From assembly GCF_019598945.1 (NCBI RefSeq), contig NZ_CP080598.1, forward strand, positions 1,364,001 to 1,428,000: a DNA stretch of 64,000 nucleotides. Reading direction: 5' to 3'. Below the pieces are notes generated by a model. The model worked only from the letters and a program-made list of their open reading frames with translations. It had not been told where the DNA came from and searched no databases. Shown piece after piece: positions 52,337 to 62,035 of this stretch. Position 1 is the stretch's first letter. Each line of letters starts with the position of its first letter. Source of the stretch: Sphaerospermopsis torques-reginae ITEP-024. GTDB taxonomy: Bacteria; Cyanobacteriota; Cyanobacteriia; Cyanobacteriales; Nostocaceae. A program made the translations under genes and the position numbers.

Positions 52337-53534
52337 ATTCCGGTAATTTATACTGCGCTACGATCCGCTTGGCAAACTCCGGTATATGATCTTCTAATTT
52401 CTCTGGATGATTCCGCATAACATATAAGTAGTTTCTCGTAAAGTGGGAATCCATTGAAAATTTACCATATTCCAGTCCTTGTGGTCCGATTTTATCTATG
52501 ACGACTCCCATTAATTTCGCTACCCACATCGGTAAGGTGACGGCTTTATCGTAGGCTTCTATTCCTTGTTGTACGGCGGCTTTTCTGTCTCCTTTGGACA
52601 TCACCGGTTGGGTGTGGAGTTGGTCTTTGACGAGTTCTAGCATTTCTTTGCCGGTATCATTTCTCACTACTATCCATTGCCAGTTGAAGGGTGCGCCCAT
52701 GTATCCCACTACTATGTCTGCTAGGGAGTTGACGTAATCAAAGCAACTCATACATGATGGGGCGAAGATGTCTTTAAGTACGTTGGTTTTGAGGCCAAAG
52801 AAGGGTACTTTTTCTTCTGATCCGTCTTCGTGTTTAAAATGTACCCGGAAGTCTTGCATAAATTCGTAACTAACTACGGTTTCGGGGGATCTGCTGGTGG
52901 TTTCTAGGAATTTTTGCAGTCCAGCGCGGGTAACATTATCTACGCATGGTGTACCCAGGACATAGAGTTTTTCTAGTCCGAGTTTTTTCTCTACGGCGCG
53001 TAATGCTTGTATTTGACATCCTACTCCGATGACTAGGAGGCGTTTCATTCCCGATTTTTCGATTTGTTCTAATACGGATAGGTTGGGGGATAATGTAGGT
53101 TTATTTACTTTAGCTGCTAGTATTTCTTCGGGGGTGCGGGCGATGATGGGCATGGGTTGAAAGCGGTCTTCTTTGGAGTTTTGCACACAGACTACTCCTT
53201 CTACTAAGCCCCGGTTAAGCATTTCTATGGCGATGGTGCTGACTATTCCTGTCCATTGTGCGCCTTCTATGGGTTGTATTTTGCGGGCAGCCATCATTTC
53301 TTGATGTACGCCAAAATATAGTTCGTTTTCGTTTTCCAGGTTGCGGGGGCGGTTATGGGTGCTGGTTTCTAGTTCGTCTATTCTTTGGGTAATGAAGGCG
53401 CACGCTTCTTTGACGTAGTGGATATAGTAGGTGTCGCATAGTCCGCATTCGCTACAAAGTTCTTTGGCGGGGCGCACGCTTCCGGGTTTGAGGGCTTTGG
53501 CTTTTTTGTGTTTGTTGGTGTCTATGGATGTCAT
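52335..53534 (-). CDS. bciB: Ferredoxin-dependent 3,8-divinyl (proto)chlorophyllide 8-vinyl reductase
   Basis: A 399-residue protein of the F420 hydrogenase beta-subunit family. The N-terminal cysteine cluster (CSECGLCDTYYIHYVKEAC) and later CMSCFDYVNSLADIVVGYMG bind iron-sulfur clusters, and GVGCQIQALRAVEKKLGLEKLYVLGTPCVDN is the FAD/active region. The length and sequence match the cyanobacterial F-type divinyl reductase (BciB, Slr1923-like), which makes monovinyl chlorophyll a precursor. 7-hydroxymethyl chlorophyll a reductase is the close alternative. The gene faces the GxxExxY cassette. Confidence 0.85.
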   Translation of the reverse strand: MTSIDTNKHKKAKALKPGSVRPAKELCSECGLCDTYYIHYVKEACAFITQRIDELETSTHNRPRNLENENELYFGVHQEMMAARKIQPIEGAQWTGIVSTIAIEMLNRGLVEGVVCVQNSKEDRFQPMPIIARTPEEILAAKVNKPTLSPNLSVLEQIEKSGMKRLLVIGVGCQIQALRAVEKKLGLEKLYVLGTPCVDNVTRAGLQKFLETTSRSPETVVSYEFMQDFRVHFKHEDGSEEKVPFFGLKTNVLKDIFAPSCMSCFDYVNSLADIVVGYMGAPFNWQWIVVRNDTGKEMLELVKDQLHTQPVMSKGDRKAAVQQGIEAYDKAVTLPMWVAKLMGVVIDKIGPQGLEYGKFSMDSHFTRNYLYVMRNHPEKLEDHIPEFAKRIVAQYKLPE

Positions 53535-53588
53535 TTATTTTGTTTGTTTTACTCAAATATTGCTTTTATTACCTTACCGTTACAAGCT

Positions 53589-53786
53589 ATGAACTTGAAG
53601 ATTGAGATTGAACAAGAGGAAGACGGGCGTTTTATTGCTGAGGTGATTGATATTCCCGGTGTTTTGGCCTACGGAAGCACAAGACAGGAAGCGGTGGCTA
53701 AGGTTCAGGCTTTGGCTTTGCGTGTTGTAGCTGATAAACTGGCACATGATAAGTTAAAATATGATTTATATTCAATTACTCTCTAA
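53589..53786 (+). CDS. Orphan HicB-like antitoxin
   Basis: A 65-residue HicB-type protein: IEIEQEEDGRFIAEVIDIPGVLAYGSTRQEAVAKVQALALRVVADK. The ATG at 53589 begins the domain directly. No HicA frame is present on either side, so it is a lone antitoxin-like protein or a remnant. It is divergent from the vinyl-reductase gene. Solo HicB-like proteins are common in cyanobacteria. Confidence 0.8.
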   Translation: MNLKIEIEQEEDGRFIAEVIDIPGVLAYGSTRQEAVAKVQALALRVVADKLAHDKLKYDLYSITL

Positions 53787-53819
53787 TGAGTAAGCAAATT
53801 AATACACCAAGGAATTTAG

Positions 53820-54242
53820 ATGCTGCGTATATTCCAAAATGCAAAACGCTTAATATCAGTGTGCCTAGCTACATTGCTAATTGTGGTAAGCACTATAACT
53901 ATTTTTCCATCTACAGCTAGTGCAGATAATAATGTGGTAAAAATCGAATGTACCTCAGACTGCGGTAATATCTTTTCATTTGTAACCGGAATGGTTTCTG
54001 GTAGCGCAGTAACGATTATTGCTCTTACTACTAATACAACAAGTTTAGTTGCTACTGGGGCTGCTATTGGACAAACAGCTGTAACAGCTTTAGCTACATT
54101 AGGTACTGCTGCTACAACTGTTGTATCAGCACCAGTTCTAGTTCCTGTAGCAGCAACAGTAGCAGTAGGAGCAGTAGGTGGATACGTTGCATCTCAGGTA
54201 GTAAACAGTTTCAATGATAACCACAGTCAAAATGCAAATTAG
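53820..54242 (+). CDS. Unknown exported hydrophobic protein
   Basis: A 140-residue protein. A signal peptide (LISVCLATLLIVVSTITIF to ASA, about residues 11-35) is followed by a short polar part with two cysteines (IECTSDCGNIF) and then a long Ala/Val/Thr/Gly-rich hydrophobic stretch (about 50-125), with two or three possible membrane helices (SGSAVTIIALTTNTTSLVAT, APVLVPVAATVAVGAVGGYV). The end is polar (NSFNDNHSQNAN). AAGGAA precedes the ATG. I recognise no family. It resembles small secreted or membrane-active proteins, but nothing shows toxicity. It is next to the orphan HicB and an insertion sequence. Confidence 0.55.
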   Translation: MLRIFQNAKRLISVCLATLLIVVSTITIFPSTASADNNVVKIECTSDCGNIFSFVTGMVSGSAVTIIALTTNTTSLVATGAAIGQTAVTALATLGTAATTVVSAPVLVPVAATVAVGAVGGYVASQVVNSFNDNHSQNAN

Positions 54243-54289
54243 CAGTTTCTTATTTCCTGTAGTTTGTACAATTTTGTAAATCACTAATT

Positions 54290-56140
54290 TTTTAACCCGG
54301 ATTTCTCACAAGAGGAAAAATAATTGATGAAAAGCTACACCAAGTGAAATTTATTTGATACATGAAGCGCAGCGATGATAAAAAATAGATGCCACAGTAT
54401 AAATTCAATAAAAGTTATAATAAATTCTATGTAAATTAGCACCCAAATACGGAGACAAAGACTCTTTTAGTGAAATCAGACATCAGAAAACAGAGTTAAG
54501 AAAAAACTTATTTCTCAACCCTAAATAAAAACTAAAAATGAGCTATTGAATTGCCGAATAATTAACCAGGATTGGGTAATAACTGCAAACAACGGTAAGC
54601 AGCAGCATAAATATCCTGGTAAGGACAAGAACTATTAATTGCAATCAAAATTCTGCGGCTACTGACAGTAATCAAAGCCCCTAACTTCAACAACTTGGTA
54701 CGGATAGTTCCAACTTGAGCATTCTTTAATTCCGTCTTCACCAAACATTTATTTCGCAAAGCATTCATCAAAACATAAGCAATAGAAGAGAACCACAAAC
54801 GTAATTGATTACCCGCAAATGTATGGGTACTGGTTCTATCACTAAACAGTTCTAACTGTTGTTCCTTAAACCGATTTTCCATCTCACCTCTGGGACAATA
54901 CTTTTGAGTATAAAGTTCACCAGGAGGTATTTTATTTGTGGGAATTGATGTGACAACAAAGCGAACATTAGTTCCGTTTGACCCATGTTCGACTTTGGCA
55001 ACTACACGACGAGGATGACTACAAGAAGTAATAGTTTGATAATTTATAGACCGATACCAAATGGAATTGTCAATGAGTTGAGATGCCATTTCTTTGAGTT
55101 GAACATCTGGGGTAAATAGGGTTTCTAAAAATGAAACTACTTTAAACAGCTTCTGCTCAAACTCTTGCTGGGCTTGATTTTGAGTATTTTTTGTCATTTT
55201 GATTAACCGACTATTTTGTGGCATCCCAAATACATATTCTACTCCCCTTTGTAATTCACACCAGTTCATGATGTCTTCTCTGGAGTAAGCACTATCTCCT
55301 CGCACGAATATTTCTACGTTTTTCCATTCTGTTCTTATTTGTTTAATTACTCTCTGGAGTTCTGATAATGCCCCTTCTGCTGGGTCTACGTTTGACGCTC
55401 TTAATTTGGCTGCTAATAGATGTTTTCCACAGAATATATAAAGTGGTGCATAACAATATGCTCCATAATATGTGTTGAAAAATACTTGTTCTTGATTCCC
55501 ATGTACTAAATCATCGGTTACGTCTAAGTCTAGGATTATTTGTTTCGGTTCACTAGAATATGATTCTAGGAATATTTTCACAAATAATTTTTCTATTTCT
55601 GCGGTAGAATGTCCGATGCGATGATATCTACTTTCTGCTCCCTGTTCTATGTTTAGAGGACAATGTTCTAACCGATTTAATGTACTTTTTGAAGCTAATG
55701 TTACTGGTTCTTTTTCTTGCCCTATTCTTTTTCCTACTGCTATGGCAAACATGGGGTCATGACGTAGTTCTTCATGGTCGTTTAGGTCTTCATATCCCAT
55801 GATTAACCCATATATTCTTTGTGCTATTAGGTCTTCTATCGAATGTTGTCTTTTATTTGGTTGCCTGTAATCTTGGAAACATTGTGCTAGTCTTGCTGTG
55901 ATCTGTAGTTTCCTGTCTATCTCCGCAATTAAACTTAGTCCTGCATCTGATGTTACTTTCCCACCTTGGAAATTTACTACTACTGGGCGGGTTTTTTCTC
56001 TTTCAAATTTGAACTGTTTTGGTGTACAATCTGTTGATACTTGGGTCATACTTTATAACTGTTGAAATGGTTTCTACATATACATTTTCTCAGTTTTTGA
56101 CCCTTTTTTTCTTTTTCTTTGTGAGAAATCCGGGTTAAAA
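54290..56140. mobile_element. IS1380-type insertion sequence, apparently intact
   Basis: The terminal inverted repeats are perfect over 22 bases: TTTTAACCCGGATTTCTCAC at 54290 and its complement ending at 56140. The element is about 1.85 kb with one full-length transposase on the minus strand. The AT-rich flanks hide any target duplication. A solo copy of the end is at 6845-6860. Confidence 0.85.
54562..56049 (-). CDS. IS1380 family transposase
   Basis: A 495-residue DDE transposase of the IS1380 group. VNFQGGKVTSDAGLSLIAEIDRKLQI and QRIYGLIMGYEDLNDHEELRHDP are the N-terminal family signatures. Catalytic Asp segments are ILDLDVTDDLVHG and FVRGDSAYSREDIMNW, and the Glu lies in CPRGEMENRFKEQQLELFSDRTSTH. 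No frameshift or internal stop is seen, so the element may still move. Confidence 0.9.
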   Translation of the reverse strand: MTQVSTDCTPKQFKFEREKTRPVVVNFQGGKVTSDAGLSLIAEIDRKLQITARLAQCFQDYRQPNKRQHSIEDLIAQRIYGLIMGYEDLNDHEELRHDPMFAIAVGKRIGQEKEPVTLASKSTLNRLEHCPLNIEQGAESRYHRIGHSTAEIEKLFVKIFLESYSSEPKQIILDLDVTDDLVHGNQEQVFFNTYYGAYCYAPLYIFCGKHLLAAKLRASNVDPAEGALSELQRVIKQIRTEWKNVEIFVRGDSAYSREDIMNWCELQRGVEYVFGMPQNSRLIKMTKNTQNQAQQEFEQKLFKVVSFLETLFTPDVQLKEMASQLIDNSIWYRSINYQTITSCSHPRRVVAKVEHGSNGTNVRFVVTSIPTNKIPPGELYTQKYCPRGEMENRFKEQQLELFSDRTSTHTFAGNQLRLWFSSIAYVLMNALRNKCLVKTELKNAQVGTIRTKLLKLGALITVSSRRILIAINSSCPYQDIYAAAYRCLQLLPNPG

Positions 56141-56283
56141 ATGCTTAATGGTGTGGTGTCAACTTAATCAAAAAATGGCTGATCTGTTAGCTTCCACACC
56201 CGCCCAGAAATGAATTTCAGGGCTAATAACCAAAGTAAACTAAAGTTTACTAGAAGATTTTTTCTGTATTTAGTCATCTTTAG

Positions 56284-56856
56284 ATGACTTTTGCTATTAG
56301 ACTGGGAATTCATTCCCAGTCGGGTTATGGTTTAGTCAAACTCATAGATTACAAATGGGAAGAACTAGAGCAAAGCAGCAATCTCTTTGCTATATTAGTA
56401 ATGGCACATTTAAAAACCAAAACTACTACCAACAAACTCACAGATAGGGAGCAGTGGAAATGGCAATTAATTAGAAGTTTATATGAGCGAGGTTTAAGCA
56501 GATATGACATTGAAAACCTCTTTATATTTATTGACAAAATGATGTCATTAACTCAGGAATTGCAACAGAAATTGCTCACCAAAATAACCGAGTATGAAAA
56601 GGAGAGAGAAATGCCTTTTTTAACACCCACTGAAGAAATTTTCCTAGAAAGAGGCGAAAAAAAAGGTCGCAAACAAGATATTATTAAACTTCTGCAAGTC
56701 AAGTTTGGTGATGTTCCCGAAATACTGAGCAAAAATATTCAGAAGATTGATGATCTAACCGCTTTAGAAGAATTATTTGTATCATCAATTACGATTACTT
56801 CTTTGGAAGAATTTACCAATTTAGTTAATTCTAAATTACCAACATCACAAGAGTAA
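56284..56856 (+). pseudogene. 5'-truncated Rpn/transposase-like protein (C-terminal part)
   Basis: A 190-residue frame that matches only the C-terminal half of a cyanobacterial family of about 300 residues related to Rpn nucleases: KLIDYKWEELEQSSNLFAILVMAHLKTK, REQWKWQLIRSLYERGLSRYDIENLFIFIDKMM and EKKGRKQDIIKLLQVKFGDVPE. The PD-(D/E)xK half is missing. The first 16 residues come from a dispersed repeat (TAGTCATCTTTAGATGACTT, then CTGGGAATTCATTCCCAG), which replaces the original 5' end and even supplies the ATG. The IS1380 element ends 144 bases upstream. Confidence 0.6.
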
Positions 56857-57076
56857 TAGTAGAAAAAACAGAGGTAGAGAAATATAGAATTATCTTGAAT
56901 TATAATAAATTTATTTCTCTACTTCCTTACCTCTTTAAATTTTCTAATTACTTTAATTTGGTGTCAAACCTGAAAGCAAGATATCTGTTTTTATCAATAA
57001 ATTACAGATCCAAAAAATTCGCCATTTATAATCTATGAATTATGATTTTTGAAATATGAATAAAGAGAGAGCGAAT

Positions 57077-57109
57077 AGATCCCCGACTTCTTGAAAAAGT
57101 TGGGGATCT
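57077..57109. repeat. 33-bp GATCCCC palindrome, intergenic copy
   Basis: AGATCCCCGACTTCTTGA followed by AAAGTTGGGGATCT. It is the same element as the one inside the maturase gene at 26723-26755. The surrounding gap 56857-57735 holds this palindrome and a CCTTTGCACCTTTG repeat near 57630; no gene is seen. Confidence 0.8.
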
Positions 57110-57735
57110 GGCTATGTATCGCTTCCCACTGTTGATCTTGACTCTCACTCACCCCTGATACATAGAATGTCTATTTTGTCAACCCACCTTTTTACAAGAC
57201 ATGAATCAACCTCTCATTTCACCCGAAAAAAAGTTTACGAAATCACTGCTTTTTTTCTATGCAGATTTTGAGCATTTCTCAAATAACGTAAAATCAAGGG
57301 TTTTGGCTATATCTAAACCTTGTTTTTACTAAATGACATACTAAGCCTTGATTATGAAATTTTGAAAAATTATAGCAAATCGCCGAAAGTATTGCAAGAT
57401 CGTGGATAAATAAAAATAATTCTCAAGTAATTGTTAAGAAAATATAAAGAGGAAATTTCTAAAGTTAGGAATATTTAAACTATTAATAGTATTATTATAA
57501 CTTTAAATTATAACTCAATTAACCAACAAAGTTAAAATCAGCTTTTTTGCAGTCTGCTTTTATATATTATAGGGATTTATTAAGGCTAAAAATATACGAG
57601 TTTTGAAAAAGCGAGATTAATTCTAACTTTGCGCCTTTGCACCTTTGCACCTTTGTACCTTTGCGCGCAATCTGGATCAAAATGTGGTTCATTTACCTGA
57701 AAATAGCTGTAAATAGAAAAAGATTAAATAAACCC

Positions 57736-58767
57736 ATGACACAACCAAACCTACTCCCTATTCCTCCCCACTTCCACCCCAGTAAAGTCGGTGAAATATA
57801 CCGCGTACCTTATCAACAACTAGCATCTGAAGCAGAAGCATGGACAAAACAATATAATATTCCCCCAGCAGCAACCGATAAAAACCGCATTTGTCTATTA
57901 TTAATAGATGTCCAAAACACCTTTTGTATTCCAGAATTTGAATTATTTGTAGGTGGAGAAACTGGAACTGGTGCTGTTGATGATAACAGAAGATTGTGTG
58001 AGTTTATTTATCGCAACTTGGGAAGAATTACCAAAATTATCCCCACCTTAGATACTCACACAGCAATGCAAATTTTCCATCCGATTTTTTGGATCAATGC
58101 AAATGGAGAACATCCCACACCAGCAGCAACTAATATCACTTTCGCAGATATTGAAAAAGGGATTTGGCAAGTTAACCCAGCAGTTGCTCATAGTGTGACT
58201 AATGGAGATTATGAACTTCTGAAAAAACAAGCTGTTCACTATGTTAAACAACTAGATAAAGATGGTAAATATCCCTTGACAATTTGGCCTTATCATTCTA
58301 TGTTAGGGGGAATTGGTCATGCTTTAGTTTCCGCAGTGGAACAAGCAATATTTTTTCATAGTATTGCTCGTCAAAGTCAAACCCAATTTGAATTAAAAGG
58401 AGAAAATGCTTTAACAGAAAATTATTCTATTTTACGTCCCGAAGTTTTAACAGGATTTGATGAAAAACCAATTGCACAGAAAAACACAAATTTGATTAAA
58501 CAACTTTTAGAATATGATGCAGTGATTATTACAGGACAAGCAAAAAGTCATTGTGTGGCGTGGACAATTGACGATTTATTAACAGAAATTCAACAGGTAG
58601 ATAGCACCCTGACAAATAAAATCTATTTGTTAGAAGATTGCACCTCACCTGTTGTTGTACCGGGAGTTGTTGACTACACAGAACAAGCTAACTCTACTTT
58701 TGCTAAATTTGCAGCAGCAGGAATGCACATGATTAAATCAACAGAATGGGTAATTGGTAATTGGTAA
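57736..58767 (+). CDS. Isochorismatase/nicotinamidase-type cysteine hydrolase
   Basis: A 343-residue hydrolase. The catalytic Asp is in CLLLIDVQNTFCIPEFELFVGG, and the nucleophile Cys in IITGQAKSHCVAWTIDDLL. HTAMQIFHPIFWINANGEHP resembles metal-binding parts of nicotinamidases. At 343 residues it is longer than typical family members (180-220), with about 60 residues before the core and an insert in the middle. The ATG at 57736 starts MTQPNLLPIPPHF; the upstream open frame runs through a repeat. The last residues (EWVIGNW) and the stop are made by a TAATTGG tandem repeat. The substrate is unknown. Confidence 0.8.
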   Translation: MTQPNLLPIPPHFHPSKVGEIYRVPYQQLASEAEAWTKQYNIPPAATDKNRICLLLIDVQNTFCIPEFELFVGGETGTGAVDDNRRLCEFIYRNLGRITKIIPTLDTHTAMQIFHPIFWINANGEHPTPAATNITFADIEKGIWQVNPAVAHSVTNGDYELLKKQAVHYVKQLDKDGKYPLTIWPYHSMLGGIGHALVSAVEQAIFFHSIARQSQTQFELKGENALTENYSILRPEVLTGFDEKPIAQKNTNLIKQLLEYDAVIITGQAKSHCVAWTIDDLLTEIQQVDSTLTNKIYLLEDCTSPVVVPGVVDYTEQANSTFAKFAAAGMHMIKSTEWVIGNW

Positions 58768-58790
58768 TTGGTAATTGGTAATTGGTAATT
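58749..58790. repeat. TAATTGG tandem repeat overlapping a stop codon
   Basis: About six TAATTGG units. The first units encode the C-terminus and the stop of the hydrolase gene. CACCTGT units follow near 58833-58856. Confidence 0.85.
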
Positions 58791-58858
58791 GGGAAGAATA
58801 AACTTTTGCCTCTTACTTCTTGCATTATTACTGTCACCTGTCACCTGTCACCTCTCCT

Positions 58859-59740
58859 CTATTTCAAATATTTTTTTGGATCTTTTGCAGTCCAACCAAG
58901 GGGTTCATTAGCACGAATTTCAAAATGTAAATGTGGTTCTCTAGAAGTTGGTTGACCTGTAGCACCAACAGTTCCTAATATGTCACCTGGTTTTACATTT
59001 TGTCCCAGTTTAACTTGTATGGTTTCTAATTGAGCGTAACGAGTTTGTAGTCCACCTGCATGATTAATAATCACTAATTTTCCGTAGCTGGCTTGATCTT
59101 TAGCAAAGACTACAATCCCAGGAGCGATCGCTTGCACAGATGTACCAACTTCTGCTACTAAATCTACACCACTATGAAAAAAAACTTTACCTGTAATCGG
59201 GTGAATTTGCCACCCATAAGGTAAGGCTACATTTGTAGAATTAGCTAAAGGATATCCGGTTATACTTGCTGATGATGCAGTTTGTACAGGAGAACTAGCA
59301 ATTATCCGATTTTGTCTTTCTCTCATTCCTGGTAAAACAGGAACAAAAACAACTCTGGGGTTTTGTTGACAACCATTAATTTCAAACAATGTATCTGGAC
59401 GAACTTTGTATTTTGCTGCCACTTGTCTCCAATTTTGACCACTGGGAACTTGTACCACAATTCCATCAAAGGGGGGAATTTGCAATTGAGTACCAGGTGT
59501 CAAAGTACCGTTATTAACAAAGGGATTCATGTTAATAATTGTTTCTGGCATGAGCTTATATCGCTCGGCTATGCTATCTAAAGTCTCACCACCAGTAACT
59601 TGATGTTTTTGAATTCTCGATAAGGCTGGAGTTGGACAACTTGGTACTGCATTCGCGCTTTGCAGTTGTAGCATTGTGGAAATTAGCCCCAAGCTGCTAA
59701 TTAAGCTACAGAGAAACATTGGACGATAGCGAAAAGTCAT
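58859..59740 (-). CDS. LysM and M23 metallopeptidase domain protein
   Basis: A 293-residue exported peptidoglycan peptidase. A signal peptide (FLCSLISSLGLISTMLQLQS to ANA) precedes two LysM-like modules (HQVTGGETLDSIAERYKLMPETIINMNP and VQVPSGQNWRQVAAKYKVRPDTLFEIN). The C-terminal M23 domain shows the zinc ligands in FFHSGVDLVAEVG and EPHLHFEIRANE, with HAGGLQTRYAQLETIQVKLGQNVKPGD between. It probably cleaves peptide cross-links in the cell wall or acts as an activator of amidases. Confidence 0.9.
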   Translation of the reverse strand: MTFRYRPMFLCSLISSLGLISTMLQLQSANAVPSCPTPALSRIQKHQVTGGETLDSIAERYKLMPETIINMNPFVNNGTLTPGTQLQIPPFDGIVVQVPSGQNWRQVAAKYKVRPDTLFEINGCQQNPRVVFVPVLPGMRERQNRIIASSPVQTASSASITGYPLANSTNVALPYGWQIHPITGKVFFHSGVDLVAEVGTSVQAIAPGIVVFAKDQASYGKLVIINHAGGLQTRYAQLETIQVKLGQNVKPGDILGTVGATGQPTSREPHLHFEIRANEPLGWTAKDPKKYLK

Positions 59741-60114
59741 GTCAACTAAGAAAGAAATAGCTAATTCTAGATTTTAGTTGGGGAATTTTCAAGATGGGAT
59801 CATTTTTTTGCTTGACCGATAATTCTTTCATGGTATAAGTCCCCAAACTTAACCCCAGAGTCAATTCAAAATCCAAAATCCGAAAACTGAAGATGATCCC
59901 AAATAATGTATTCAATTTCTGTTAACTAATCTGTTCACTTATCATTTACTTGACTAAACTTAGAAATTAGTAATGTAAGCATTCAGCTATCAGCAGTCAG
60001 CAGTCAGCTTTTTCCAGCTTACTTCCAAACCCACTATTTGATTATCTACTGATTGATCAAACATTTCCACCTATACCTCCTGCCTCCAGCAAAGCTGCCT
60101 CCTGACTCCTTTAC

Positions 60115-60183
60115 GGACGAAGCATTCGGGCAATCAATTATCAATTTTCGTCCAAGGCTATTTTCCGAATGCTTCGCCCCTAC
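60115..60183. repeat. CGAAGCATTCGG inverted repeat
   Basis: CGAAGCATTCGG at 60118-60129 and CCGAATGCTTCG at 60165-60176 enclose 35 bases. CAGCAGTCAG- and TGACTCC-type short repeats surround it. The gap 59741-60260 has no gene. Confidence 0.65.
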
Positions 60184-60260
60184 GACTCCTGACTCCTGAA
60201 TTCTTACCTAGTAACTGTCTGACTGTGATCGCAATTATTCGTAATTAACTAATATCTAAT

Positions 60261-61463
60261 ATGAAGTTGTCCATAAAGCAATTAGCAGTTTATCTGTTTT
60301 TAGTGGCTATGGGTGGTAGTCTGGGTGTACTTGGTAGTCGATTTTTGCCCAGTAATGGTTCGTTTCAAGAGTTGAAAAATGTTACAGCGGCTTTACCTTC
60401 AGAATCTGTGATTACCTATCCTTCTAAGGGCTTGCCTAATTCTTCTGGTGGCGATAATGTAAATTTTATTGCTGCTGCTGTACAAAAAGTAGGTCCTGCG
60501 GTTGTGCGAATTAATGCTACTCGTAAAGTAGCAAATCCAATTTTTGACGCTTTGAAAAATCCTGTATGGCAGCGTTTTTTTGGTGAGGATGAAGAACCAA
60601 TTCCCCAAGAACGAATTGAGCGCGGTACTGGTTCAGGGTTTATACTCAGCGAAGATGGTCAATTATTAACAAATGCTCACGTAGTCGCCCAAACAGATAC
60701 GGTATTAGTCACCCTCAAAGATGGTCGCACTTTTGAAGGTAAGGTGGTGGGAGTTGATACTGTCACCGATGTAGCAGTGGTCAAAATTCCTGCGGATAAA
60801 TTGCCTACCGTTAAATTAGGTAATTCACAAAACTTAATTCCTGGTCAGTGGGCGATCGCCATTGGTAATCCTTTAGGTTTAGATAATACCGTCACCATTG
60901 GTATTATCAGTGCCACCGACCGCACCAGCGCCCAAGTAGGCGTTCCCGATAAGCGAGTTAGTTTTATTCAAACCGATGCGGCAATTAACCCTGGTAATTC
61001 CGGTGGACCGCTTTTAAATGCCCAAGGTGAAGTGATTGGCGTTAATACTGCCATTCGTGCCGATGCTCAAGGACTGGGTTTTGCTATTCCCATTGAAACC
61101 GCTGCCCGCATAGCTCATGAACTATTTACCAAAGGAAAAGCAGATCACCCTTTTTTGGGCATTCAAATGGTAGACCTTTCACCGACCAAAAAACAGCAAT
61201 TGAATCAAGACAATACACTCAACATTCAGCCAGATGTTGGGATTGTGATTAAGAAAGTTCTCAAAAATTCACCGGCAGAGGAGGGAGGACTGCTCCCCGG
61301 AGACGTGATTCAAAAAATCAACGGTAAACCAGTGAAAATTACAGCCCAATTGCAGAAAATGATTGATTCAAGTCAAGTCGGAGACATTTTCAAAATTGAA
61401 GTTAACCGTAATGGCAAAATTCAAACCTTTAAAGTACGCTCAGGAACTGAGACCCCAAATTAG
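60261..61463 (+). CDS. HtrA/Deg-type serine protease
   Basis: A 400-residue S1C protease. One N-terminal membrane segment (LAVYLFLVAMGGSLGVLGS) anchors or exports it. The trypsin-like triad is His in LLTNAHVVAQ, Asp in TVTDVAVVKI and Ser in NPGNSGGPLLN. A C-terminal PDZ domain follows (DVGIVIKKVLKNSPAEEGGLLPGDVIQKINGKPV). The sequence is closest to cyanobacterial HhoA/HhoB/HtrA proteins, which handle damaged envelope and thylakoid proteins; the exact paralogue cannot be assigned. Confidence 0.92.
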   Translation: MKLSIKQLAVYLFLVAMGGSLGVLGSRFLPSNGSFQELKNVTAALPSESVITYPSKGLPNSSGGDNVNFIAAAVQKVGPAVVRINATRKVANPIFDALKNPVWQRFFGEDEEPIPQERIERGTGSGFILSEDGQLLTNAHVVAQTDTVLVTLKDGRTFEGKVVGVDTVTDVAVVKIPADKLPTVKLGNSQNLIPGQWAIAIGNPLGLDNTVTIGIISATDRTSAQVGVPDKRVSFIQTDAAINPGNSGGPLLNAQGEVIGVNTAIRADAQGLGFAIPIETAARIAHELFTKGKADHPFLGIQMVDLSPTKKQQLNQDNTLNIQPDVGIVIKKVLKNSPAEEGGLLPGDVIQKINGKPVKITAQLQKMIDSSQVGDIFKIEVNRNGKIQTFKVRSGTETPN

Positions 61464-61503
61464 TTATTAGTACAGGCGTAGTTGATCACGTCTGTACTCG
61501 AAA

Positions 61504-61854
61504 CTATTGATTAGACAAATGCTCTAATTGCATTCTTTGTTCCATCTGCCGCAGAAAATAACCAGTCATCATTGCTGATGCTAACAGTCCTGCGAGGTTA
61601 TCTCGGTCTGTAGTAACTTGCACATTAAAACTCTCTCCTGGGAGCATTCCTACCAGTCCTTGGACATTTTGGGAAATGATTTGTTTAATTTCTGGACTGG
61701 CAGACTGGGCTACACGGGCTAGAACGTCGGGAGATTGATGCTGTAAATATTTCAATAACTGATTCGGATTTTCCCCCAAGTGTTCGTTCAGAAGCTGATG
61801 AGTGTGTTCCTCAGAGTTGTTATTCAAAAAATCAGGATCAAACACCATTGGCAA
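61504..61854 (-). CDS. DUF760 family protein
   Basis: A 116-residue helical protein. QLLKYLQHQSPDVLARVAQSASPEIKQIISQNVQGLVGMLP and FNVQVTTDRDNLAGLLASAMMTGYFLRQMEQRMQLE match DUF760 proteins shared by cyanobacteria and plastids. The function is unknown. It converges with the HtrA gene, 40 bases apart. Confidence 0.82.
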   Translation of the reverse strand: MPMVFDPDFLNNNSEEHTHQLLNEHLGENPNQLLKYLQHQSPDVLARVAQSASPEIKQIISQNVQGLVGMLPGESFNVQVTTDRDNLAGLLASAMMTGYFLRQMEQRMQLEHLSNQ

Positions 61855-61917
61855 TTCTTCTTAGCTTAGTTGCTAATTCTACTTTAAACCATATCACAAG
61901 CCTAGCGCATTTATCAG

Positions 61918-62035
61918 AATAGGGAACAGGGAACAGGGAATAGGGAACAGGGAACAGGTAAAGAATTTTCTCCCCATCACCCCATCACCCCATCTTCCTA
62001 GTCACCAGTCACCAGTCCCCAGTCACCCATCACCT
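61918..62035. repeat. GGGAACA, ATCACCC and AGTCACC heptamer arrays
   Basis: GGGAACA/GGGAATA units (61921-61958), CATCACCC units (about 61974-61993) and CAGTCACC units (61998-62035). The last units overlap the 3' end of scpB. Confidence 0.8.

Noticed and set aside
54243-54561. Gap after the exported hydrophobic protein as a possible gene location
   Set aside because: It is almost entirely the left, non-coding part of the IS1380-type element.
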